From: Nocardia sp. NBC_01730
GTDB lineage: Bacteria > Actinomycetota > Actinomycetes > Mycobacteriales > Mycobacteriaceae
Assembly (NCBI RefSeq): GCF_035920445.1
Contig: NZ_CP109162.1
Span: forward strand, 3,844,001 to 3,908,000
Reading direction: 5' to 3'
Length of the DNA stretch: 64,000 nucleotides
Shown here: in pieces, positions 56,201 through 64,000 of the stretch
Position numbering within the stretch: position 1 is the first letter of the stretch
Layout: every line of letters starts with the position of its first letter
Notes under the pieces: generated by a model
Database searches by the model: none
The model's input: the letters and a program-made list of their open reading frames with translations, nothing else
Told to the model about the DNA's origin: nothing
Program-made: the position numbers and the translations under genes

Positions 56201-59200
56201 CTCCGGTGCCGGCAACGCCCGCCGATCCAACTTCCCGGACGGGGCCACCGGGATCTCGTCGAGCACCACCACCGCCGACGGCACCATGTACGACGGCAAC
56301 CGCGCCGCCACGAACCCCGACACCGCCGCCGCGTTGAACTCCACCCCCGCCACCGGAACCACATACCCGACCAACCGCTCCACCCCGCCGTCCTCGCGAA
56401 CCATCACCACCACCTGCGCGACCGACTCATGCCGCAACAACACCGACTCGATCTCCCCCAACTCGATCCGGAATCCACGTATTTTCACTTGGAAGTCGTT
56501 GCGTCCCACGAACTCCAGTTCCCCGTCCCGGGTCCACCGGACCACGTCCCCTGTCCGATACATTCGCCCACCCGAGCCCGCGTAGGGATCGGCCACGAAC
56601 CGTGCCGCGCTCGATCCCGCACGACCGTGGTAGCCACGAGCCACACCCGGCCCGGAAACATAGAGCTCACCGACCACCCCGACCGGTACCGGCCGCAGCC
56701 ACCCATCCAGAACGGTGACACCGAATCCGGTGGTGGGGGTGCCGATGGTGACGGTTTCGCCGGGTTGCAGGGCAGTGGTGATGGTGGCTTGGATGGTGGT
56801 CTCTGTGGGGCCGTAGGCGTTGAACACGTCATGGCCGCGGACCCACCGGGCCGCGAGTTCGGGAGAGAGGGCTTCGCCAGCGACGGCGAGGGTATGCAGG
56901 GTGTCGAGGCCGGTCGGGTCGATGGTGGCAAGCGCGGTAGGAGTGAGGAAGGTGTGGGTGATGTGCTCATCGCGGAGGAAGCGGGCCAGTTCGGTGCCGC
57001 CGTAGACGGTCGGTGGGACGATGACCAGTCTCGCGCCGACACCGAAAGCCATGATCATCTCGTAGATCGAGGCGTCGAAACTCGGTGAGGCCAGATGCGA
57101 GACGCGGGCATCGGCGGTGACGGCGAGGTGTTGTTTTTCCGTGGCGGCCAGATCGGCCAGGCCCTGATGGGTGACCACGACACCCTTCGGGGTGCCGGTG
57201 GACCCGGAGGTGTAGATCAGGTAGGCGACATTGTCCGGCGACAGCGGCGCGGTCCGGTCGGTGTCGGTCACCGTGGTGGCCGGGCATCGTGTGTAGGTGT
57301 CCTGTATGGCGGGGTCGTCGAGGATCAGCCAGTCGATGGTGTCGGGGAGCCTGTCGTGCTCGCGTGCGGTGGTGACCCCGGTCACGGCACCGGAATCGGT
57401 GAGCATCCGGGTGATCCGGTCGGTGGGATAGCCGGGATCGACCGGGAGGAACCCGGCACCGGTCTTGGCTACCGCCCACACCGACAACACCGATTCCAGC
57501 GACCGTGCCATCCCGATCGCGACGAACGATTCCGGGCCCGCACCATGATCGATCAACCACCGCGCCAACCGGTTCGAACGCTGATCCAGCTCCCGATACG
57601 ACACCTCCACACCCTGGTAGGACACCGCTGCCGCGTCCGGGTCCACCGCCGCGGTATCGGTGAAGATCTCCGGCAGGGTCCGCACCGACCCACCCGCGTT
57701 CCCCCGGACCGGTGTCAGTGCTTGACGCTCTGTGGTTTCGAGGATGTCGATATCGCCCACCGCTACCGCCGGGTCCGCGGTCACCGCGTCCAGGATGCGC
57801 AGGAACCGGTCGATGAACGTGTGTACCGTCGCCGCGTCGAACAGATCCGTGGCGTAGGTGAAGGCCCCGTGCATGCCGGTGGGGATACCGTCGTTCCCGA
57901 ATTCCTCGGCGAGGCTCAACTGCACATCGAATTTCGAGACTCCTACCTCGATCCCCACTACCTGCACCGACAATCCCGGCCACTCCAACTCCACCGACCC
58001 GGTGTTCTGGAACTCCAACACCACCTGGAACAACGGTGCGTGTGCTGCGGACCGGACCGGAGCCAGCTCGTCGACCACCCGCTCGAACGGCACTTCGGCA
58101 TGACCGAACGCGCCCAGATCCGTTTCCCGTGTATGTTCGAGCAGATCCGAGAAACTCGATCCGCCCTCGACCCGGGTGCGTAACACCAGGGTGTTGACGA
58201 ACATCCCCACCACGTCATCGAGTACTGCCTCGCCCCGGCCGGCGATCGCTGTCCCTATCGTGATGTCGTCACTGCCCGACAACCGCGCCAGTAACACCGC
58301 CAACGCTGCATGCATCGTCATGAACAACGACGCGTGATGTTCGCGGGCCAGCGAAACCAGCCCGCGGTGACACCGCGCGGTGATACCGAATTCCTCCACC
58401 GCACCACGCAGCGACCGTTGCGCCGGGCGCGGCCGATCGGTCGGTAACGCCAGCACCTGCGGTGCTCCCGCCAGAACGCGGCGCCAGTACCCGAGTTCCC
58501 GCGCTGCCGGACTGTCGGGGTCTTGTTCCGAACCCAGCCATTCCCGCTGCCACAACGTGTAATCGGCGTATTGCACCGCCAACGGTGTCCACCCCGGGGC
58601 TTGTCCTGCCGAGCGGGCCGCGTAAGCAGCCCCCACATCCCGCGCCAGCGGTGTCATCGATATCCCATCCGCCGCTATGTGATGCACCACCAACGCCAGC
58701 ACATGCACATCCGGCGCCAACCGGAACAACCGCGCCCGCACCGGAACCTCGGTAGTGACATCGAACCCGGCCGAGGCCACCCCTACCAGGAACTCATCCA
58801 GCCGCGTCTGCTCGACCACATCGCACGGTGTCAGATCCGGTAGCACTTCCCCCGCCGGCACGATCACCTGGACCGGGCCGTCTCCGGAATCCGGGAACAC
58901 CGTGCGTAGTGCTTCATGCCGCGCCAGCACATCACCCAGAGCCGCCGCCAACGCGGCCACATCCAACTCACCGGTCAACCGGATCGCCACCGGAACGTTG
59001 TAAGCCGGGGACGTCGTATCGAACTGATTGATAAACCACATCCGCTGCTGGGCCCACGACACCGGCACCCGCTGCGGACGCTGCCCCGCCACCAACACCG
59101 GCCGCCGCCGACCACCAACCCCAACCCCAACCCCAGCAATCCAACCCACCAACCCCGCCACCGTCGGGGATTCGAAGATCACCCGGATCGGTACCTCCAC

Positions 59201-62200
59201 CCCCAGCACAGACCGGATCCGGCTGACTACTCTGGTCGCGGTCAACGAATGCCCACCCAGGTCGAAGAAGTTGTCGTCGATTCCGACGGGTGTGATGCCG
59301 AGGATTTCGGCGTATATGTTGGTGATGGCTTCTTCTGTTGGTGTGGTGGGTGCCTGGTATGTCTGGCTGGTGAACTCCGGTGTTGGTAGCGCCTGCCGGT
59401 CGAGTTTCCCGGTGGGGGCCAGCGGGATCTCGTCGAGGACGATCACCGCTGTTGGCATCATGTAGCCGGGCAGGGTGCGCCCGAGAAGGGTTTTCAGGCC
59501 GGGCACGTCGATCTGTCCGTTGTCCGGGTGCACATACGACACCAGTGTGGTTTCTCCCGACGGGCCGGTACGCGCCAGCGTGGCAGCGAAACCGACCGCG
59601 GGATCGGTGGTCAGGACGGCATCGATCTCGCCGAGCTCGATCCGGAATCCACGTATTTTCACTTGGAAGTCGTTGCGTCCCACGAACTCCAGTTCCCCGT
59701 CCCGGGTCCACCGGACCACGTCCCCTGTCCGATACATTCGCCCACCCGAGCCCGCGTAGGGATCGGCCACGAACCGTGCCGCGCTCGATCCCGCACGACC
59801 GTGGTAGCCACGAGCCACACCCGGCCCGGAAACATAGAGCTCACCGACCACCCCGACCGGTATCGGCCGCAGCCACCCATCCAGGACGACCTCGCGGACC
59901 CCGCGGACCGGCCCGCCGACCGTCACCGGTCCGCCGGGGGTCATCGGGCCGCTGATGTTGGACATGATGGTGGTCTCGGTCGGCCCGTATCCGTCGAACA
60001 ACCGCCGTCGCGGCGCCCAGCGGGTCACCAGGTCCGGTGGACACGCTTCACCACCGGTCACGATATCGGCGAACCCGTCGAGACCGGCCGGATCGACCGT
60101 GCTCAACACGGTCGGGGTGAGGAACCCGTGCGTGATGTGTTCGGTGGCCAGTACCTCGGCCAGTTCCGCCCCGCCGCGTATTGCCGGCGCCGCGATCACC
60201 AACCGTGCCCCGGCACCGAAGGCCATCAGATACTCGAGAATCGACGCATCGAAACTCGGAGAGGAGAAATGCAACACCCGCGAGACCGGCATGACCGTGC
60301 AGCGATCGTGTAGCTCGGCCGCGAAGTTGTCCACTCCGCGGTGGGTGATGGGCACACCCTTGGGCACACCGGTGGACCCGGAGGTGTAGATCAGGTAGGC
60401 GACATTGTCCGGCGACAGCGGCGCGGTCCGGTCGGTGTCGGTCACCGTGGTGGCCGGGCATCGTGTGTAGGTGTCCTGTATGGCGGGGTCGTCGAGGATC
60501 AGCCAGTCGATGGTGTCGGGGAGCCTGTCGTGCTCGCGTGCGGTGGTGACCCCGGTCACGGCACCGGAATCGGTGAGCATCCGGGTGATCCGGTCGGTGG
60601 GATAGCCGGGATCGACCGGGAGGAACCCGGCACCGGTCTTGGCTACCGCCCACACCGACAACACCGATTCCAGCGACCGTGCCATCCCGATCGCGACGAA
60701 CGATTCCGGGCCCGCACCATGATCGATCAACCACCGCGCCAACCGGTTCGAACGCTGATCCAGCTCCCGATACGACACCTCCACACCCTGGTAGGACACC
60801 GCTGCCGCGTCCGGGTCCACCGCCGCGGTATCGGTGAAGATCTCCGGCAGGGTCCGCACCGACCCACCCGCGTTCCCCCGGACCGGGACCAGTCGGCGGT
60901 ACTCGGCCGCGGAAAGCAGCCCCAGCCGCGCCAGCGGCAGGTCGAGGTCGGCGGTGATCGCGTCGAGGACCCGGGTGAGGTGGGTCAGGATCGACTCGAT
61001 CGTGGCGGGTTCGAAGAGTTCGGGGAGGTATTTGATGGTCAGGTGTAGTCGGGTATCACTCGATGCGGCCAGGGCGAGGGGGTAGTGGGTGGCGTCGTGT
61101 CCGTGTATCGCGTTCACCCGGACCCCGGCCAGGTCGGTGGCCTCGCTCAGCCCGGCCCGCTCGATGGGGTAGGACTCGAACACGGTCACGGTGTCGAACC
61201 TCGCGCCCGGGCCGGCGGCCTGCTGGATCTGGCTCAACCCGAGGTAGTGGTGGTCGAGTAACGCGGCCTGCTCGGCCTGGACTCGTGTGAGCAGGGTAGC
61301 GAGGGTGTCGCGGTAGTCCAGCGTGATCCGGACCGGGATTGTGTTGATGAACAACCCGATCATCTCTTCGATACCCGGGATCTGGGCCGGGCGCCCCGAA
61401 ACGATCCCACCGAACACCACGTCCTCACGAGAGGTCAACGCCCCCACCACGATGCCCCACCCGACCTGCACCATCGTGTTCACCGTCACCTCGAGGTCGC
61501 GGGCGGTGGCGGTGAGTGTCCTGGTCTGCGCCACGCTCAGGTCCACTCGTGTCTCGCAGGGGAACCGCGACAACAGCCGGCCCCGCCCGGCCGGGGCGAG
61601 CAGGGTCGGTTCGGTCACCCCGGCCAGGGCCGCCATCCACACCGCCTGTGACTGTGCACTGTCGCGGGCACCCAGCCACGCCAGATACTCCCGATACGGG
61701 TGTACCCGCGGCAGGGCCGTGGCGTCCCCGCCGGTGGCGTAGAGCAGTAACAGTTCCCGGATCAGCAGCGGTGTGGACCAGCCGTCGAGCAGGACATGAT
61801 GATTGGTCCACACCAGCCGATACTCACCCGCCCGGACCGTGACCAGCATCAGCCGTAGCAGTGGCGGGTCGGCCATGTCGAAAGAAGTGACCGAGTCGAT
61901 TGTCAAGAGTTCCTCGAGTGCGGCCTCGCGACCGGTTTCGGCGATACCGGTCAAATCGACCACACGCACCGCCACCTCGACCCGGTCGGGCACGACCTGC
62001 ACGAACCTGCCCTCGGTGTCGGGAACGAACCCCGCCCGCAGGTTCGGGTGCCGCGCCAACAAACCCTCCGCCGCGGCCCGTAACCGTGGCAGCGACACCA
62101 CCCCACCCAACTCCAGCACCAACTGCACCAGATACGCATCCACCGATTCCTCGGCCAGCAACGCATGAAACAGCAACCCCGCCTGCAGCGGCGCCAACGG

Positions 62201-64000
62201 CCACACCTCGACCAACCCCGGGAACCGCTGTTCGAGCGCCTCGATCCCCGACTGGTCCACACACACCAATTCCAGATCCGACGGTGTGTGCCCACCAGCA
62301 CCCGGTCCGCTCGCGTGCACACTCAACGCGGTCAACGCCGTAACCCACCCCCCTGCCAGCTCGCTGACCTCGCCGGTGGTCAGGACCCCGGACGGGAAGC
62401 AGAACCCCGCCCGCAGTACCGGCCCCGCCGGGGTATCGATGACCGCGGCATTGATATCGACCGCCACCACCGGCGACAACTCCCGACGACCGGTAACACC
62501 CACACCCGCATCACCGACCGGAACCCACCCCGGCATCCCCCCCGAACCAGTAGTAGCGGCGGCGGCGGTGGTGGTGGCGGTGGCGGTGGCGGCGGTGGCG
62601 GTGGCGGTGGTGGTGGCGGTGGTGGTGGCGGCGGTGGTGGTGGTGGTGGTCAACCGGCCCAGGTAGTTGAAACCGATCTGTGGGGTCGGTAGCGAGTTCA
62701 GTACCGGCCGGGTGTCGGTGTTGAGGTAACGCAGTAACCCGTAACCGATCCCGTGGTCGGGGACCGCGCGTAGTTGTTCTTTGACTGTTTTGAGTGCCGC
62801 GGCTGCGGCCGGGCCTGCGGCCGGTATCTCATCCATCTCGATCTCGGACAGGTCTATGCGTAGCGGGAACAGGGTGGTGAACCAGCCCACCGTGCCCGAC
62901 AGGTCCGCTCCGGGGACGGCCTGTTCTACCCGGCCGTGGCCCTCGACACCGACCAGGACCTGCCCGGTCTCGATACCCCGATCGTGTCGCCACCGGATCA
63001 CCGCGATCGCCAACGCGGTCAGCAACCCGTCATCGACACTGCCGTGGAACTTTTCCGGCACTGTCGTCAGCAAGGTCTCGCTCACCTCTACCGGCACGTC
63101 CACCACGACCGTGTCGATGCTCGTAGCGGTATCGCGGACCGGGTCCAGCCCCCGCGTTCCCAGCACCGGATCAGGCCCGCTCAGCATGCCCTGCCACAGA
63201 TCCAGTTCCCCGACCCGCTCCACCGTGTGCGCGGCCTCGACCAACCCATACGCCCACCGGCGCATCGAGGTCCCCGACACGGTCACCTCGGGATCGCGAC
63301 CGGTCTGGATCCGAGCCCACGCCGCCGCCAGATCCGCCACCAGAATCCGCCACGACACCCCATCGATCACCACATGATGCGCCACCACCAACAACCGGCC
63401 ACCCACACCCGAACCCACACCAGGGTCGAACCACACCACCTGCAACACCACCCCCGCCACCGGATCCAACCGACCCACCGCAGCATCCAACTCCGCAGCC
63501 ACCACCCCCGAAAACCCATCACCCACCACCCCCGCCACCGGCACCCGCCGAATCAACCCCGCCACCGACACCGACCCCACCGGCCCCACCACAAACCCCC
63601 ACCCAACCCCCGCACCAACAACCCCCGCCCCAACAACCCCCGCCCCAACCCCGGCATCATCGGCATCGGCATCGGCATCGGCGTCGGCGTCGGCCCTGGC
63701 GTCGGCCCTGGTGTCGGTGTCGGCCCCAACCCTGGTGTCGGTGTCGGTGTCGGCCCCAACCCTGGTGTCGGTGTCGGTGTCGGTGCTGTGGTGGAGCCGG
63801 GCTCGGAGCATGTCGTGGCGGTCGACCACTGCTTGTATCGTCCGGGTCAGACTGTCTTGGTCGATCCCGGTCGGTAGTGACAGCAGCACTGTTTGTGAGA
63901 ACCGGTCGAAACCGTCGCCGCTGCCCTGGTCGAGTAGCCATGCCACGATCGGTGTCACCGGGATCTCACCGATCCCGCCGCCGGGCAACTCGGCCAGGAC
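28205..64000 (-). CDS. Giant non-ribosomal peptide synthetase, C-terminal 9 modules (5' end beyond right edge)
   Basis: One uninterrupted minus-strand frame of about 11,930 codons reaches the right edge, so the N-terminus is missing. In order it encodes E | C-A-T | C-A-T-E | C-A-T | C-A-T-E | C-A-T | C-A-nMT-T | C-A-nMT-T-E | C-A-T-TE. Condensation domains after an E domain carry [13 protein letters not shown] and HHVLLDGWS (DCL type). The others carry SWAQQRMWF or SYAQRRLWF with HHIAADG/HHIAGDG (LCL type), so the stereochemical logic is consistent. All eight A domains have YTSGSTG, YGPTET or YGITES, and GKLDR. The carriers carry LGG[DHN]S. TE has GWSLGG. No starter module is visible. The product should be a lipo- or depsipeptide-like chain of at least nine residues; no known product is recognised. 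Confidence 0.97.
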   Translation of the reverse strand, partial: VLAELPGGGIGEIPVTPIVAWLLDQGSGDGFDRFSQTVLLSLPTGIDQDSLTRTIQAVVDRHDMLRARLHHSTDTDTDTRVGADTDTDTRVGADTDTRADARADADADADADADDAGVGAGVVGAGVVGAGVGWGFVVGPVGSVSVAGLIRRVPVAGVVGDGFSGVVAAELDAAVGRLDPVAGVVLQVVWFDPGVGSGVGGRLLVVAHHVVIDGVSWRILVADLAAAWARIQTGRDPEVTVSGTSMRRWAYGLVEAAHTVERVGELDLWQGMLSGPDPVLGTRGLDPVRDTATSIDTVVVDVPVEVSETLLTTVPEKFHGSVDDGLLTALAIAVIRWRHDRGIETGQVLVGVEGHGRVEQAVPGADLSGTVGWFTTLFPLRIDLSEIEMDEIPAAGPAAAAALKTVKEQLRAVPDHGIGYGLLRYLNTDTRPVLNSLPTPQIGFNYLGRLTTTTTTAATTTATTTATATAATATATTTAAAATTGSGGMPGWVPVGDAGVGVTGRRELSPVVAVDINAAVIDTPAGPVLRAGFCFPSGVLTTGEVSELAGGWVTALTALSVHASGPGAGGHTPSDLELVCVDQSGIEALEQRFPGLVEVWPLAPLQAGLLFHALLAEESVDAYLVQLVLELGGVVSLPRLRAAAEGLLARHPNLRAGFVPDTEGRFVQVVPDRVEVAVRVVDLTGIAETGREAALEELLTIDSVTSFDMADPPLLRLMLVTVRAGEYRLVWTNHHVLLDGWSTPLLIRELLLLYATGGDATALPRVHPYREYLAWLGARDSAQSQAVWMAALAGVTEPTLLAPAGRGRLLSRFPCETRVDLSVAQTRTLTATARDLEVTVNTMVQVGWGIVVGALTSREDVVFGGIVSGRPAQIPGIEEMIGLFINTIPVRITLDYRDTLATLLTRVQAEQAALLDHHYLGLSQIQQAAGPGARFDTVTVFESYPIERAGLSEATDLAGVRVNAIHGHDATHYPLALAASSDTRLHLTIKYLPELFEPATIESILTHLTRVLDAITADLDLPLARLGLLSAAEYRRLVPVRGNAGGSVRTLPEIFTDTAAVDPDAAAVSYQGVEVSYRELDQRSNRLARWLIDHGAGPESFVAIGMARSLESVLSVWAVAKTGAGFLPVDPGYPTDRITRMLTDSGAVTGVTTAREHDRLPDTIDWLILDDPAIQDTYTRCPATTVTDTDRTAPLSPDNVAYLIYTSGSTGVPKGVPITHRGVDNFAAELHDRCTVMPVSRVLHFSSPSFDASILEYLMAFGAGARLVIAAPAIRGGAELAEVLATEHITHGFLTPTVLSTVDPAGLDGFADIVTGGEACPPDLVTRWAPRRRLFDGYGPTETTIMSNISGPMTPGGPVTVGGPVRGVREVVLDGWLRPIPVGVVGELYVSGPGVARGYHGRAGSSAARFVADPYAGSGGRMYRTGDVVRWTRDGELEFVGRNDFQVKIRGFRIELGEIDAVLTTDPAVGFAATLARTGPSGETTLVSYVHPDNGQIDVPGLKTLLGRTLPGYMMPTAVIVLDEIPLAPTGKLDRQALPTPEFTSQTYQAPTTPTEEAITNIYAEILGITPVGIDDNFFDLGGHSLTATRVVSRIRSVLGVEVPIRVIFESPTVAGLVGWIAGVGVGVGGRRRPVLVAGQRPQRVPVSWAQQRMWFINQFDTTSPAYNVPVAIRLTGELDVAALAAALGDVLARHEALRTVFPDSGDGPVQVIVPAGEVLPDLTPCDVVEQTRLDEFLVGVASAGFDVTTEVPVRARLFRLAPDVHVLALVVHHIAADGISMTPLARDVGAAYAARSAGQAPGWTPLAVQYADYTLWQREWLGSEQDPDSPAARELGYWRRVLAGAPQVLALPTDRPRPAQRSLRGAVEEFGITARCHRGLVSLAREHHASLFMTMHAALAVLLARLSGSDDITIGTAIAGRGEAVLDDVVGMFVNTLVLRTRVEGGSSFSDLLEHTRETDLGAFGHAEVPFERVVDELAPVRSAAHAPLFQVVLEFQNTGSVELEWPGLSVQVVGIEVGVSKFDVQLSLAEEFGNDGIPTGMHGAFTYATDLFDAATVHTFIDRFLRILDAVTADPAVAVGDIDILETTERQALTPVRGNAGGSVRTLPEIFTDTAAVDPDAAAVSYQGVEVSYRELDQRSNRLARWLIDHGAGPESFVAIGMARSLESVLSVWAVAKTGAGFLPVDPGYPTDRITRMLTDSGAVTGVTTAREHDRLPDTIDWLILDDPAIQDTYTRCPATTVTDTDRTAPLSPDNVAYLIYTSGSTGTPKGVVVTHQGLADLAATEKQHLAVTADARVSHLASPSFDASIYEMIMAFGVGARLVIVPPTVYGGTELARFLRDEHITHTFLTPTALATIDPTGLDTLHTLAVAGEALSPELAARWVRGHDVFNAYGPTETTIQATITTALQPGETVTIGTPTTGFGVTVLDGWLRPVPVGVVGELYVSGPGVARGYHGRAGSSAARFVADPYAGSGGRMYRTGDVVRWTRDGELEFVGRNDFQVKIRGFRIELGEIESVLLRHESVAQVVVMVREDGGVERLVGYVVPVAGVEFNAAAVSGFVAARLPSYMVPSAVVVLDEIPVAPSGKLDRRALPAPEFTGEAYRAPSTSVEVVLAGLFAEVLGVESVGAEDSFFALGGDSIMSIQLVARAKAAGVVFSPQEVFERKTVAGLAQTATQTRTGPVLAELPGGGIGEIPVTPIVAWLLDQGSGDGFDRFSQTVLLSLPTGIDQDSLTRTIQAVVDRHDMLRARLHHSTDTDTDTRVGADTDTDTRVGADTDTRADARADADADADADDAGVGAGVDGAGVVGAGVGWGFVVGPVGSVSVAGLIRRVPVAGVVGDGFSGVVAAELDAAVGRLDPVAGVVLQVVWFDPGVGSGVGGRLLVVAHHVVIDGVSWRILVADLAAAWARIQTGRDPEVTVSGTSMRRWAYGLVEAAHTVERVGELDLWQGMLSGPDPVLGTRGLDPVRDTATSIDTVVVDVPVEVSETLLTTVPEKFHGSVDDGLLTALAIAVIRWRHDRGIETGQVLVGVEGHGRVEQAVPGADLSGTVGWFTTLFPLRIDLSEIEMDEIPAAGPAAAAALKTVKEQLRAVPDHGIGYGLLRYLNTDTRPVLNSLPTPQIGFNYLGRLTTTTTAATTTATTTATATATAATTTATTTAAAATTGSGGMPGWVPVGDAGVGVTGRRELSPVVAVDINAAVIDTPAGPVLRAGFCFPSGVLTTGEVSELAGGWVTALTALSVHASGPGAGGHTPSDLELVCVDQSGIEALEQRFPGLVEVWPLAPLQAGLLFHALLAEESVDAYLVQLVLELGGVVSLPRLRAAAEGLLARHPNLRAGFVPDTEGRFVQVVPDRVEVAVRVVDLTGIAETGREAALEELLTIDSVTSFDMADPPLLRLMLVTVRAGEYRLVWTNHHVLLDGWSTPLLIRELLLLYATGGDATALPRVHPYREYLAWLGARDSAQSQAVWMAALAGVTEPTLLAPAGRGRLLSRFPCETRVDLSVAQTRTLTATARDLEVTVNTMVQVGWGIVVGALTSREDVVFGGIVSGRPAQIPGIEEMIGLFINTIPVRITLDYRDTLATLLTRVQAEQAALLDHHYLGLSQIQQAAGPGARFDTVTVFESYPIERAGLSEATDLAGVRVNAIHGHDATHYPLALAASSDTRLHLTIKYLPELFEPATIESILTHLTRVLDAITADLDLPLARLGLLSAAEYRRLVPVRGNAGGSVRTLPEIFTDTAAVDPDAAAVSYQGVEVSYRELDQRSNRLARWLIDHGAGPESFVAIGMARSLESVLSVWAVAKTGAGFLPVDPGYPTDRITRMLTDSGAVTGVTTAREHDRLPDTIDWLILDDPAIQDTYTRCPATTVTDTDRTAPLSPDNVAYLIYTSGSTGVPKGVPITHRGVDNFAAELHDRCTVMPVSRVLHFSSPSFDASILEYLMAFGAGARLVIAAPAIRGGAELAEVLATEHITHGFLTPTVLSTVDPAGLDGFADIVTGGEACPPDLVTRWAPRRRLFDAYGPTETTIMSNISGPMTPGGPVTVGGPVRGVREVVLDGWLRPIPVGVVGELYVSGPGVARGYHGRAGSSAARFVADPYAGSGGRMYRTGDVVRWTRDGELEFVGRNDFQVKIRGFRIELGEIESVLLRHESVAQVVVMVREDGGVERLVGYVVPVAGVEFNAAAVSGFVAARLPSYMVPSAVVVLDEIPVAPSGKLDRRALPAPEFTGEAYRAPSTPVEEAVAAVFAEVLGVARVGVDDNFFDLGGDSLTATRLVARVNTALDTEIGVWTVFESPTVAGLVGWIAGVGVGVGGRRRPVLVAGQRPQRVPVSWAQQRMWFINQFDTTSPAYNVPVAIRLTGELDVAALAAALGDVLARHEALRTVFPDSGDGPVQVIVPAGEVLPDLTPCDVVEQTRLDEFLVGVASAGFDVTTEVPVRARLFRLAPDVHVLALVVHHIAADGISMTPLARDVGAAYAARSAGQAPGWTPLAVQYADYTLWQREWLGSEQDPDSPAARELGYWRRVLAGAPQVLALPTDRPRPAQRSLRGAVEEFGITARCHRGLVSLAREHHASLFMTMHAALAVLLARLSGSDDITIGTAIAGRGEAVLDDVVGMFVNTLVLRTRVEGGSSFSDLLEHTRETDLGAFGHAEVPFERVVDELAPVRSAAHAPLFQVVLEFQNTGSVELEWPGLSVQVVGIEVGVSKFDVQLSLAEEFGNDGIPTGMHGAFTYATDLFDAATVHTFIDRFLRILDAVTADPAVAVGDIDILETTERQALTPVRGNAGGSVRTLPEIFTDTAAVDPDAAAVSYQGVEVSYRELDQRSNRLARWLIDHGAGPESFVAIGMARSLESVLSVWAVAKTGAGFLPVDPGYPTDRITRMLTDSGAVTGVTTAREHDRLPDTIDWLILDDPAIQDTYTRCPATTVTDTDRTAPLSPDNVAYLIYTSGSTGTPKGVVVTHQGLADLAATEKQHLAVTADARVSHLASPSFDASIYEMIMAFGVGARLVIVPPTVYGGTELARFLRDEHITHTFLTPTALATIDPTGLDTLHTLAVAGEALSPELAARWVRGHDVFNAYGPTETTIQATITTALQPGETVTIGTPTTGFGVTVLDGWLRPVPVGVVGELYVSGPGVARGYHGRAGSSAARFVADPYAGSGGRMYRTGDVVRWTRDGELEFVGRNDFQVKIRGFRIELGEIESVLLRHESVAQVVVMVREDGGVERLVGYVVPVAGVEFNAAAVSGFVAARLPSYMVPSAVVVLDEIPVAPSGKLDRRALPAPEFTGEAYRAPSTSVEVVLAGLFAEVLGVESVGAEDSFFALGGDSIMSIQLVARAKAAGVVFSPQEVFERKTVAGLAQTATQTRTGPVLAELPGGGIGEIPVTPIVAWLLDQGSGDGFDRFSQTVLLSLPTGIDQDSLTRTIQAVVDRHDMLRARLHHSTDTDTDTRVGADTDTDTRVGADTDTRADARADTRADARADARADADADDAGVGAGVVGAGVVGAGVVGAGVGWGFVVGPVGSVSVAGLIRRVPVAGVVGDGFSGVVAAELDAAVGRLDPVAGVVLQVVWFDPGVGSGVGGRLLVVAHHVVIDGVSWRILVADLAAAWARIQTGRDPEVTVSGTSMRRWAYGLVEAAHTVERVGELDLWQGMLSGPDPVLGTRGLDPVRDTATSIDTVVVDVPVEVSETLLTTVPEKFHGSVDDGLLTALAIAVIRWRHDRGIETGQVLVGVEGHGRVEQAVPGADLSGTVGWFTTLFPLRIDLSEIEMDEIPAAGPAAAAALKTVKEQLRAVPDHGIGYGLLRYLNTDTRPVLNSLPTPQIGFNYLGRLTTTTATATTTTTTATAATATAATAAAAAATTGSGGMPGWVPVGDAGVGVTGRRELSPVVAVDINAAVIDTPAGPVLRAGFCFPSGVLTTGEVSELADGWVTALTALSVHASGPGAGGHTPSDLELVCVDQSGIEALEQRFPGLVEVWPLAPLQAGLLFHALLAEESVDAYLVQLVLELGGVVSLPRLRAAAEGLLARHPNLRAGFVPDTEGRFVQVVPDRVEVAVRVVDLTGIAETGREAALEELLTIDSVTSFDMADPPLLRLMLVTVRAGEYRLVWTNHHVLLDGWSTPLLIRELLLLYATGGDATALPRVHPYREYLAWLGARDSAQSQAVWMAALAGVTEPTLLAPAGRGRLLSRFPCETRVDLSVAQTRTLTATARDLEVTVNTMVQVGWGIVVGALTSREDVVFGGIVSGRPAQIPGIEEMIGLFINTIPVRITLDYRDTLATLLTRVQAEQAALLDHHYLGLSQIQQAAGPGARFDTVTVFESYPIERAGLSEATDLAGVRVNAIHGHDATHYPLALAASSDTRLHLTIKYLPELFEPATIESILTHLTRVLDAITADPSIRLVDIDLLDAAERALVLEGWNQAGIEAEPVTLSQMFTCTVERYRDATAVVFGDSALSYGELDARVNRLARHLIALGVGPESLVAVALPRSTELIVALLAVLEAGGGYLPVDVSYPAERLEFLFTDANPVCVLTTVAEVGALPVGERPVVLLDDPVTPTALAGLSPLPVTDADRWAPVDPDAVAYLIYTSGSTGTPKGVLVSHRNVLTLFANTRDAFGFDESDVWTMFHSYAFDFSVWELWGALLYGGTLVIVDYYTVRSPDKFLELLRRERVTVLNQTPTAFYQLAESVAADDGSGQELSLRYVIFGGEALDLGRLERWYARHDDTGPMLVNMYGITESTVHVTCLQLDRELAGSASASVVGRSIAGLRVVVLDTLLRPVPRGVVGEMYVSGAQLARGYLGRAGLTATRFVADRHGAPGERMYRTGDRARWRLDGQLEYVGRSDFQVKVRGFRIELGEIEAVLVSHPAVVQAVVTTRDTAVAEAGDMASSRQLVGYVVLDTDTGTGVVAEMRGFVAERLPEYMVPAAIVALDRLPLTANGKLDRRALPAPEFTGEAYRAPSTPVEEAVAAVFAEVLGVARVGVDDNFFDLGGHSLTATRLVSRFRSVLGVEVPIRVIFESPTVAGLAPRLSEQGVVRAPLVARHRPERMPLSYAQRRLWFIHRYEGASATYNIPLAVRLRGALDVTALRAAIADVVARHESLRTIFVEDEGVPFQQILPVEAVPVDQVIGEVVTAAEPERVAAVAAVAGYRFDLSAEVPVRARIFRCAAEEHVLVLVIHHIAGDGASLAPLARDIASAYAARSAGAAPGWAPLPVQYADYTLWQRDWLGSEEDPNSVLAAQFGYWRRELDGAPEQLRLPTDRPRPAVASYRGAEVTFALEPRLSVGVERLARRRGATVSMVLQSALAVLLHKLGAGDDIPIGGPIAGRTDEALTDLVGFFVNTWVLRVDTSGNPCFGEVLQQVRKKALAAYENQDAPFERLVELLNPARSTAYHPLFQVSFALQNNPFPDVDFPGLELRGEPAATGTAKFDLFFSLTELPPIQGEQQGVQGSIEYASDLFDRSTVEQIAARYVRVLEAVVADPGRRLDRLALLDGAEGRRVLEGWNETVAPVPAVTVPELFGEQVGARPEAVALSSGGQRWTYRQVDAWANRLARVLIGRGVGPESVVAVALPRSPELVIALLAVLKSGGAYLPIDPNYPSERTGFILTDAAPVLVLTDAATAAVLAPTDLELLYLDTLGIDGAGAGAGDMDAGEFTDAERVARLCPEHLAYVMYTSGSTGVPKGVAICHYNVINLVFHGWPTSGRERMLMSSSLGFDASAYEMWTALLSGSELVIAPPGPADPAMLERLVTEHRVTSLFVATPMFHLLADPSAEHTQMWDGVQQVVTGGDALSPVAVDRFRHAYPEVGVVNAYGPTETTVCATRYSVPESDESGGVSVSIGSPIGNARVFVVDAGLQPVPVGVAGELYIAGSGVGRGYRGRSGLTAQRFVACPFDGRGDRMYRTGDLVRWDTGGRLEFVGRVDEQVKIRGFRIEPGEIEAVLTAHPQVSQAVVVARDSGADGAVLDKQLVGYVVLDREASLAREDARETELVGQWRRVYDDLYSGEQAYVRAQTDTDNATGSHQNVVGFGEDFSGWNSSYTGQPIPLEQMRAWRAAAVERIRGLRPRRVLEIGVGSGLLLSGLAPDCEEYWATDFSTPTIEALQAGVEYQPWAGRVRLRVQSADVVEGLPHDYFDTVVLNSVVQYFPNAAYLLDVLGKALPLLTPGGALFIGDVRNLALLPEFTTGVQCARADEVATAAMVRERVRREVLAQRELMLAPEFFTALPQHLPDIGAVDIQLKDIDAVNELGRYRYEVVLRKAPVMVRSLAAAPVRPWEQFKGLAEVREYLRTEHPERIRISGIPHAGLAPDIAAARALDHAVDRTPISDLLDKTAPTVDAIAPQDCRLLGHDLGYAVLLTWSPATGSIDAIYTDTDTAVPEVFSEVYLPAGPLGSLAGYVNDPGATSRVAQMRGFVAERLPEYMVPAAIVALDRLPLTANGKLDRRALPAPEFTGEAYRAPSTPVEEAVAAVFAEVLGVARVGVDDNFFDLGGHSLTATRLVSRFRSVLGVEVPIRVIFESPTVAGLAPRLSEQGVVRAPLVARHRPERMPLSYAQRRLWFIHRYEGASATYNIPLAVRLRGALDVTALRAAIADVVARHESLRTIFVEDEGVPFQQILPVEAVPVDQVIGEVVTAAEPERVAAVAAVAGYRFDLSAEVPVRARIFRCAAEEHVLVLVIHHIAGDGASLAPLARDIASAYAARSAGAAPGWAPLPVQYADYTLWQRDWLGSEEDPNSVLAAQFGYWRRELDGAPEQLRLPTDRPRPAVASYRGAEVTFALEPRLSVGVERLARRRGATVSMVLQSALAVLLHKLGAGDDIPIGGPIAGRTDEALTDLVGFFVNTWVLRVDTSGNPCFGEVLQQVRKKALAAYENQDAPFERLVELLNPARSTAYHPLFQVMFALQNNPFPDVDFPGLELRGEPAATGTAKFDLFFSLTELPPIQGEQQGVQGSIEYASDLFDRSTVEQIAARYVRVLEAVVADPGRRLDRLDVLVPGEREQILRTWNDTAVPVPAATIPALFEDQVAASPDAVALVFADRQVSYRQVNARANRLARVLIGRGVGPESVVAVALPRSPELVIALLAVLKSGGAYLPIDPNYPSERTRFILTDARPLLVLTTTATTAVLPPTGFEFVHLDTLDTEVGPDLGVAAGCGWVRSDGGDRGETNPTDTDRIGPLRPEHLAYVIYTSGSTGTPKGVAVSHRNVVNCVSQMSSTLGAGFSRVLASTSATFDVSVFEMFAPLCAGGRIEVVRDLLVLGERDGWTGDVISTVPSVFAAMLDQIAAGTIAAGTVVLAGEALPVWMVERVQSAMPGVRVVNAYGPTETTIYATSEVVEPSGGVVGGSVPIGVPIGNARVFVVDAGLQPVPVGVAGELYIAGSGVGRGYRGRSGLTAQRFVACPFDGRGDRMYRTGDLVRWDTGGRLEFVGRVDEQVKIRGFRIEPGEIEAVLTAHPQVSQAVVVARDSGADGAVLDKQLVGYVVLDREASLAREDARETELVGQWRRVYDDLYSGEQAYVRAQTDTDNATGSHQNVVGFGEDFSGWNSSYTGQPIPLEQMRAWRAAAVERIRGLRPRRVLEIGVGSGLLLSGLAPDCEEYWATDFSTPTIEALQAGVEYQPWAGRVRLRVQSADVVEGLPHDYFDTVVLNSVVQYFPNAAYLLDVLGKALPLLTPGGALFIGDVRNLALLPEFTTGVQCARADEVATAAMVRERVRREVLAQRELMLAPEFFTALPQHLPDIGAVDIQLKDIDAVNELGRYRYEVVLRKAPVMVRSLAAAPVRPWEQFKGLAEVREYLRTEHPERIRISGIPHAGLAPDIAAARALDHAVDRTPISDLLDKTAPTVDAIAPQDCRLLGHDLGYAVLLTWSPVAGLMDVIYTDTDTAVPEVFSEVYLPAGPLGSLAGYVNDPGATSRVAQMRGFVAERLPEYMVPAAIVALDRLPLTANGKLDRRALPAPEFTGEAYRAPSTSVEVVLAGLFAEVLGVESVGAEDSFFALGGDSIMSIQLVARAKAAGVVFSPQEVFERKTVAGLAQTATQTRTGPVLAELPGGGIGEIPVTPIVAWLLDQGSGDGFDRFSQTVLLSLPTGIDQDSLTRTIQAVVDRHDMLRARLHHSTDTDTDTDTGVGAGVVGAGVVGAGVDGAGVGWGFVVGPVGSVSVAGLIRRVPVAGVVGDGFSGVVAAELDAAVGRLDPVAGVVLQVVWFDPGVGSGVGGRLLVVAHHVVIDGVSWRILVADLAAAWARIQTGRDPEVTVSGTSMRRWAYGLVEAAHTVERVGELDLWQGMLSGPDPVLGTRGLDPVRDTATSIDTVVVDVPVEVSETLLTTVPEKFHGSVDDGLLTALAIAVIRWRHDRGIETGQVLVGVEGHGRVEQAVPGADLSGTVGWFTTLFPLRIDLSEIEMDEIPAAGPAAAAALKTVKEQLRAVPDHGIGYGLLRYLNTDTRPVLNSLPTPQIGFNYLGRLTTTTATTTTTTATAATATAATAAAAAATTGSGGMPGWVPVGDAGVGVTGRRELSPVVAVDINAAVIDTPAGPVLRAGFCFPSGVLTTGEVSELADGWVTALTALSVHASGPGAGGHTPSDLELVCVDQSGIEALEQRFPGLVEVWPLAPLQAGLLFHALLAEESVDAYLVQLVLELGGVVSLPRLRAAAEGLLARHPNLRAGFVPDTEGRFVQVVPDRVEVAVRVVDLTGIAETGREAALEELLTIDSVTSFDMADPPLLRLMLVTVRAGEYRLVWTNHHVLLDGWSTPLLIRELLLLYATGGDATALPRVHPYREYLAWLGARDSAQSQAVWMAALAGVTEPTLLAPAGRGRLLSRFPCETRVDLSVAQTRTLTATARDLEVTVNTMVQVGWGIVVGALTSREDVVFGGIVSGRPAQIPGIEEMIGLFINTIPVRITLDYRDTLATLLTRVQAEQAALLDHHYLGLSQIQQAAGPGARFDTVTVFESYPIERAGLSEATDLAGVRVNAIHGHDATHYPLALAASSDTRLHLTIKYLPELFEPATIESILTHLTRVLDAITADLDLPLARLGLLSAAEYRRLVPVRGNAGGSVRTLPEIFTDTAAVDPDAAAVSYQGVEVSYRELDQRSNRLARWLIDHGAGPESFVAIGMARSLESVLSVWAVAKTGAGFLPVDPGYPTDRITRMLTDSGAVTGVTTAREHDRLPDTIDWLILDDPAIQDTYTRCPATTVTDTDRLAPLRLEHPAYLIYTSGSTGTPKGVVVTHQGLENFAIEQCARYATSPVSRVLHFSSPSFDASILEYLMAFGAGARLVIAAPAIRGGAELAEVLATEHITHGFLTPTVLSTVDPAGLDGFADIVTGGEACPPDLVTRWAPRRRLFDAYGPTETTIMSNISGPMTPGGPVTVGGPVRGVREVVLDGWLRPIPVGVVGELYVSGPGVARGYHGRAGSSAARFVADPYAGSGGRMYRTGDVVRWTRDGELEFVGRNDFQVKIRGFRIELGEIDAVLTTDPAVGFAATLARTGPSGETTLVSYVHPDNGQIDVPGLKTLLGRTLPGYMMPTAVIVLDEIPLAPTGKLDRQALPTPEFTSQTYQAPTTPTEEAITNIYAEILGITPVGIDDNFFDLGGNSLVATRVVTILRARLGVDIPVSLVFLDPTPAGLARRIGSPLSFRGASADNALGVVLPLRSTGSRPALFCVHPGSGLSWAYSGLVQYLSIDRPVYGLQSPVIGGESGFGSVEQLAHRYVEEIRTIQPHGPYHLLGWSLGGVIAHAMAVELRGAGDDVATLALMDTAVINGEDHAVDGDDLFEGNVSAEKLVRAIGVELADLHTNGLLHTTGSELAASQADSEMSFEDAVLLLNQSFGLDTGLTATHLECLGAWIENRKRILRNFQAGVFDGDMLFFSAARSVDDAGKRLSAEVWRSAVTGAIHECVVDCAHIEMTTPEALAVIGPILNNYLADAARRYDTPSR
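32540..32621 (-). repeat. Ala/Thr trinucleotide tract in E4
   Basis: In-frame GCC/ACC codon repeats (GGC/GGT on the plus strand) encode an uninterrupted run of Thr and Ala directly after FNYLGRL. This is the shortest of four equivalent tracts. Confidence 0.9.
33540..33666 (-). repeat. Asp/Thr and Gly/Val/Ala low-complexity tract in E4
   Basis: After ARLHHS the protein continues with alternating Asp-Thr and then [14 protein letters not shown] repeats. E4 lacks the RVGADTDT and ADADAD blocks that the other three E domains have here. Confidence 0.85.
34110..43275 (-). repeat. Tandem duplication of an N-methylating NRPS module (period about 4.5 kb)
   Basis: Modules 6 and 7 repeat at a spacing of 4,518 bp in the carrier/nMT part (34,131 and 38,649) and 4,500 bp in the condensation part (37,479 and 41,979). 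The spacing changes across the A-domain cores (about 35.9-37.0 and 40.5-41.5 kb), the only clearly different parts. This indicates a module duplication followed by replacement of the specificity core. Confidence 0.88.
38405..42905 (-). other. NRPS module 6: C(LCL)-A(gamma)-nMT-T
   Basis: The C domain has [13 protein letters not shown]. The A domain pocket reads D-A-Y-F-V-G-A-V-C, not assignable. An N-methyltransferase domain of about 350 residues (around 40,045-38,980) is inserted between A8 ([12 protein letters not shown]) and A9 (LPEYMVPAA), with SAM motif [12 protein letters not shown]. The residue is expected to be N-methylated and L. The carrier is LGGHS. Confidence 0.88.
42905..46150 (-). 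other. NRPS module 5: C(DCL)-A(Thr)-T
   Basis: The A domain is different from its neighbours. The core reads [27 protein letters not shown] and [11 protein letters not shown], giving the pocket D-F-W-N-I-G-M-V-H, the established threonine code. With no E domain the residue should be L-Thr. Its hydroxyl could serve as the nucleophile in a TE-catalysed macrolactone, which is inference. The carrier is LGGHS. Confidence 0.9.
46427..46510 (-). repeat. Ala/Thr trinucleotide tract in E3
   Basis: Equivalent to the tract in E4 and similar in codon order, but two codons longer. The flanks on both sides are identical to those in the other E domains. Confidence 0.9.
47523..47680 (-). repeat. Asp/Thr/Arg/Ala low-complexity tract in E3
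   Basis: Six-base repeats encode [12 protein letters not shown] and ADAD units. E3 has extra RADA units and one more GVVGA unit compared with E1 and E2. Confidence 0.85.
51075..54240 (-). other. NRPS module 3: C(DCL)-A(alpha)-T
   Basis: The DCL condensation domain is almost identical to those of modules 1, 5 and 8. The alpha pocket reads D-A-L-F-V-G-A-I-M. The A domain C-terminal part ([18 protein letters not shown]) is of the beta-module type, so the domain is a hybrid. The carrier ([20 protein letters not shown]) differs from that of module 1. Confidence 0.85.
54503..54600 (-). repeat. Ala/Thr trinucleotide tract in E2
   Basis: Same position as in E3 and E4 but longer and with a different order of GCC and ACC codons. 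It resembles the tract of E1 more than that of E3. Confidence 0.9.
55605..55730 (-). repeat. Asp/Thr/Arg/Ala low-complexity tract in E2
   Basis: Same repeat types as in E3 but shorter, with four AD units in a row after RADARAD and one GVDGA variant. Confidence 0.85.
59120..62290 (-). other. NRPS module 1: C(DCL)-A(alpha)-T
   Basis: The C domain has the DCL signature, agreeing with the upstream E1. The pocket residues of the A domain, read by hand at positions 235-331, are D-A-L-F-V-G-G-I-M (Lys517 assumed). They differ from the two other alpha pockets at one position (Gly instead of Ala at 322; codon at about 59,989). The C-terminal A subdomain and the LGGHS carrier match those of module 8, not module 3. 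The amino acid is not assignable; a hydrophobic one is likely. Confidence 0.85.
62553..62650 (-). repeat. Ala/Thr trinucleotide tract in E1
   Basis: Same position as the others; differs from E2 by about one codon in length and by local codon order. Confidence 0.9.
63650..63785 (-). repeat. Asp/Thr/Arg/Ala low-complexity tract in E1
   Basis: As in E2 with one additional AD unit and a GVVGA instead of the GVDGA unit. Confidence 0.85.

Larger units (their letters stand above)
54240..59115 (-). other. NRPS module 2: C(LCL)-A(beta)-T-E2
   Basis: The C domain ([22 protein letters not shown]) is LCL type. The pocket reads D-A-Y-F-A-A-A-I-Q, which I cannot assign. The carrier has LGGDSIMS, the form used before E domains throughout this protein. 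E2 (about 55,930-54,240) makes the residue D. The module is nearly identical to module 4, 8,052 bp away. Confidence 0.85.
47880..63985 (-). repeat. Tandem duplication of a two-module NRPS unit (period 8,052 bp)
   Basis: Matching landmarks recur at a spacing of 8,052 bp (for example 51,996 and 60,048; 53,011 and 61,063; 49,043 and 57,095). The unit E-C(DCL)-A(alpha)-T-C(LCL)-A(beta)-T is present twice, with boundaries near 47,880, 55,931 and 63,985. Long stretches are identical by eye. Differences are concentrated in the low-complexity tracts and in the C-terminal part of the alpha A domain plus carrier (51.1-51.6 versus 59.2-59.6 kb). Confidence 0.9.
62290..64000 (-). other. NRPS module 0 (partial): epimerisation domain E1
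   Basis: The first visible domain is an epimerisation domain with [11 protein letters not shown] and IGFNYLGRL motifs, entered at its first strand ([15 protein letters not shown]). Its C, A and T partners lie outside the window. It makes the residue of the preceding module D-configured. It contains two low-complexity tracts (about 63,650-63,785 and 62,553-62,650). Confidence 0.9.

Noticed and set aside
49000..60000. Assigning amino acids to the alpha, beta, gamma and delta pockets.
   Set aside because: Hand-read codes other than the Thr code do not match an entry I remember securely, so no substrate is named.

Overview
The window looks like a chromosome segment of a high-GC actinobacterium, most probably Nocardia or a close relative in the Mycobacteriales. 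The evidence is an ilvB-ilvN-ilvC cluster facing a PH-domain gene, as in mycobacteria (Rv3004/cfp6 beside ilvBNC, recalled from memory), GTG/TTG starts, GC-rich codon use, F420- and PPOX-type remnants, and a very large non-ribosomal peptide synthetase (NRPS). No rRNA, tRNA or CRISPR array was seen.

Left third (1-20.4 kb) is accessory DNA. A divergently transcribed XRE-type regulator (1-538, cut by the window edge) faces a four-gene, translationally coupled operon: radical SAM enzyme, P-loop nucleotide-kinase-like protein, SAM methyltransferase and CYTH (triphosphate-tunnel) protein (654-3350). Next comes a seven-gene block that reads as a restriction/defence system (3712-13423): a C5-cytosine methyltransferase homologue without its catalytic cysteine, an intact C5-cytosine methyltransferase, a Z1-type ATPase/helicase, a PD-(D/E)XK nuclease-like protein, a GHKL (MutL/MORC-like) ATPase and two unrecognised proteins. 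It resembles the MORC/Z1 restriction-type systems (also called Mza) but has no recognisable AIPR gene. An IS3-family element (13693-14942) then sits inside a broken PPOX/F420-type oxidoreductase gene. After it come a double-hotdog thioesterase, small remnants, an XRE/DUF5753 plus DUF6879 gene group, two small genes and an AbiEii-like toxin/antitoxin pair.

The middle (20.4-28.2 kb) is core metabolism: ilvC, ilvN and ilvB on the minus strand, with a leader peptide (Leu-Leu-Val-Ile) and an intrinsic terminator upstream of ilvB that form a transcription attenuator; a divergent PH-domain membrane protein gene; and ilvD on the plus strand. A 36-bp repeat occurs twice in tandem upstream of ilvD and once, diverged, in the ilvB leader.

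The right half (28.2-64 kb) is one minus-strand NRPS open reading frame, open at the right edge. Read from N to C terminus it holds E | C-A-T | C-A-T-E | C-A-T | C-A-T-E | C-A(Thr)-T | C-A-nMT-T | C-A-nMT-T-E | C-A-T-TE. The condensation-domain types agree with the epimerisation domains, so the visible part should make an acyl chain of D-X, L-alpha, D-beta, L-alpha, D-beta, L-Thr, L-NMe-gamma, D-NMe-delta, L-alpha, released by the C-terminal thioesterase. Only the Thr pocket can be assigned by hand. The gene is built from recent, nearly identical duplications: an 8,052-bp bimodule in tandem and a 4.5-kb N-methylating module in tandem. Adenylation domains with identical flanks carry two different specificity cores, and all four epimerisation domains contain length-variable low-complexity tracts.
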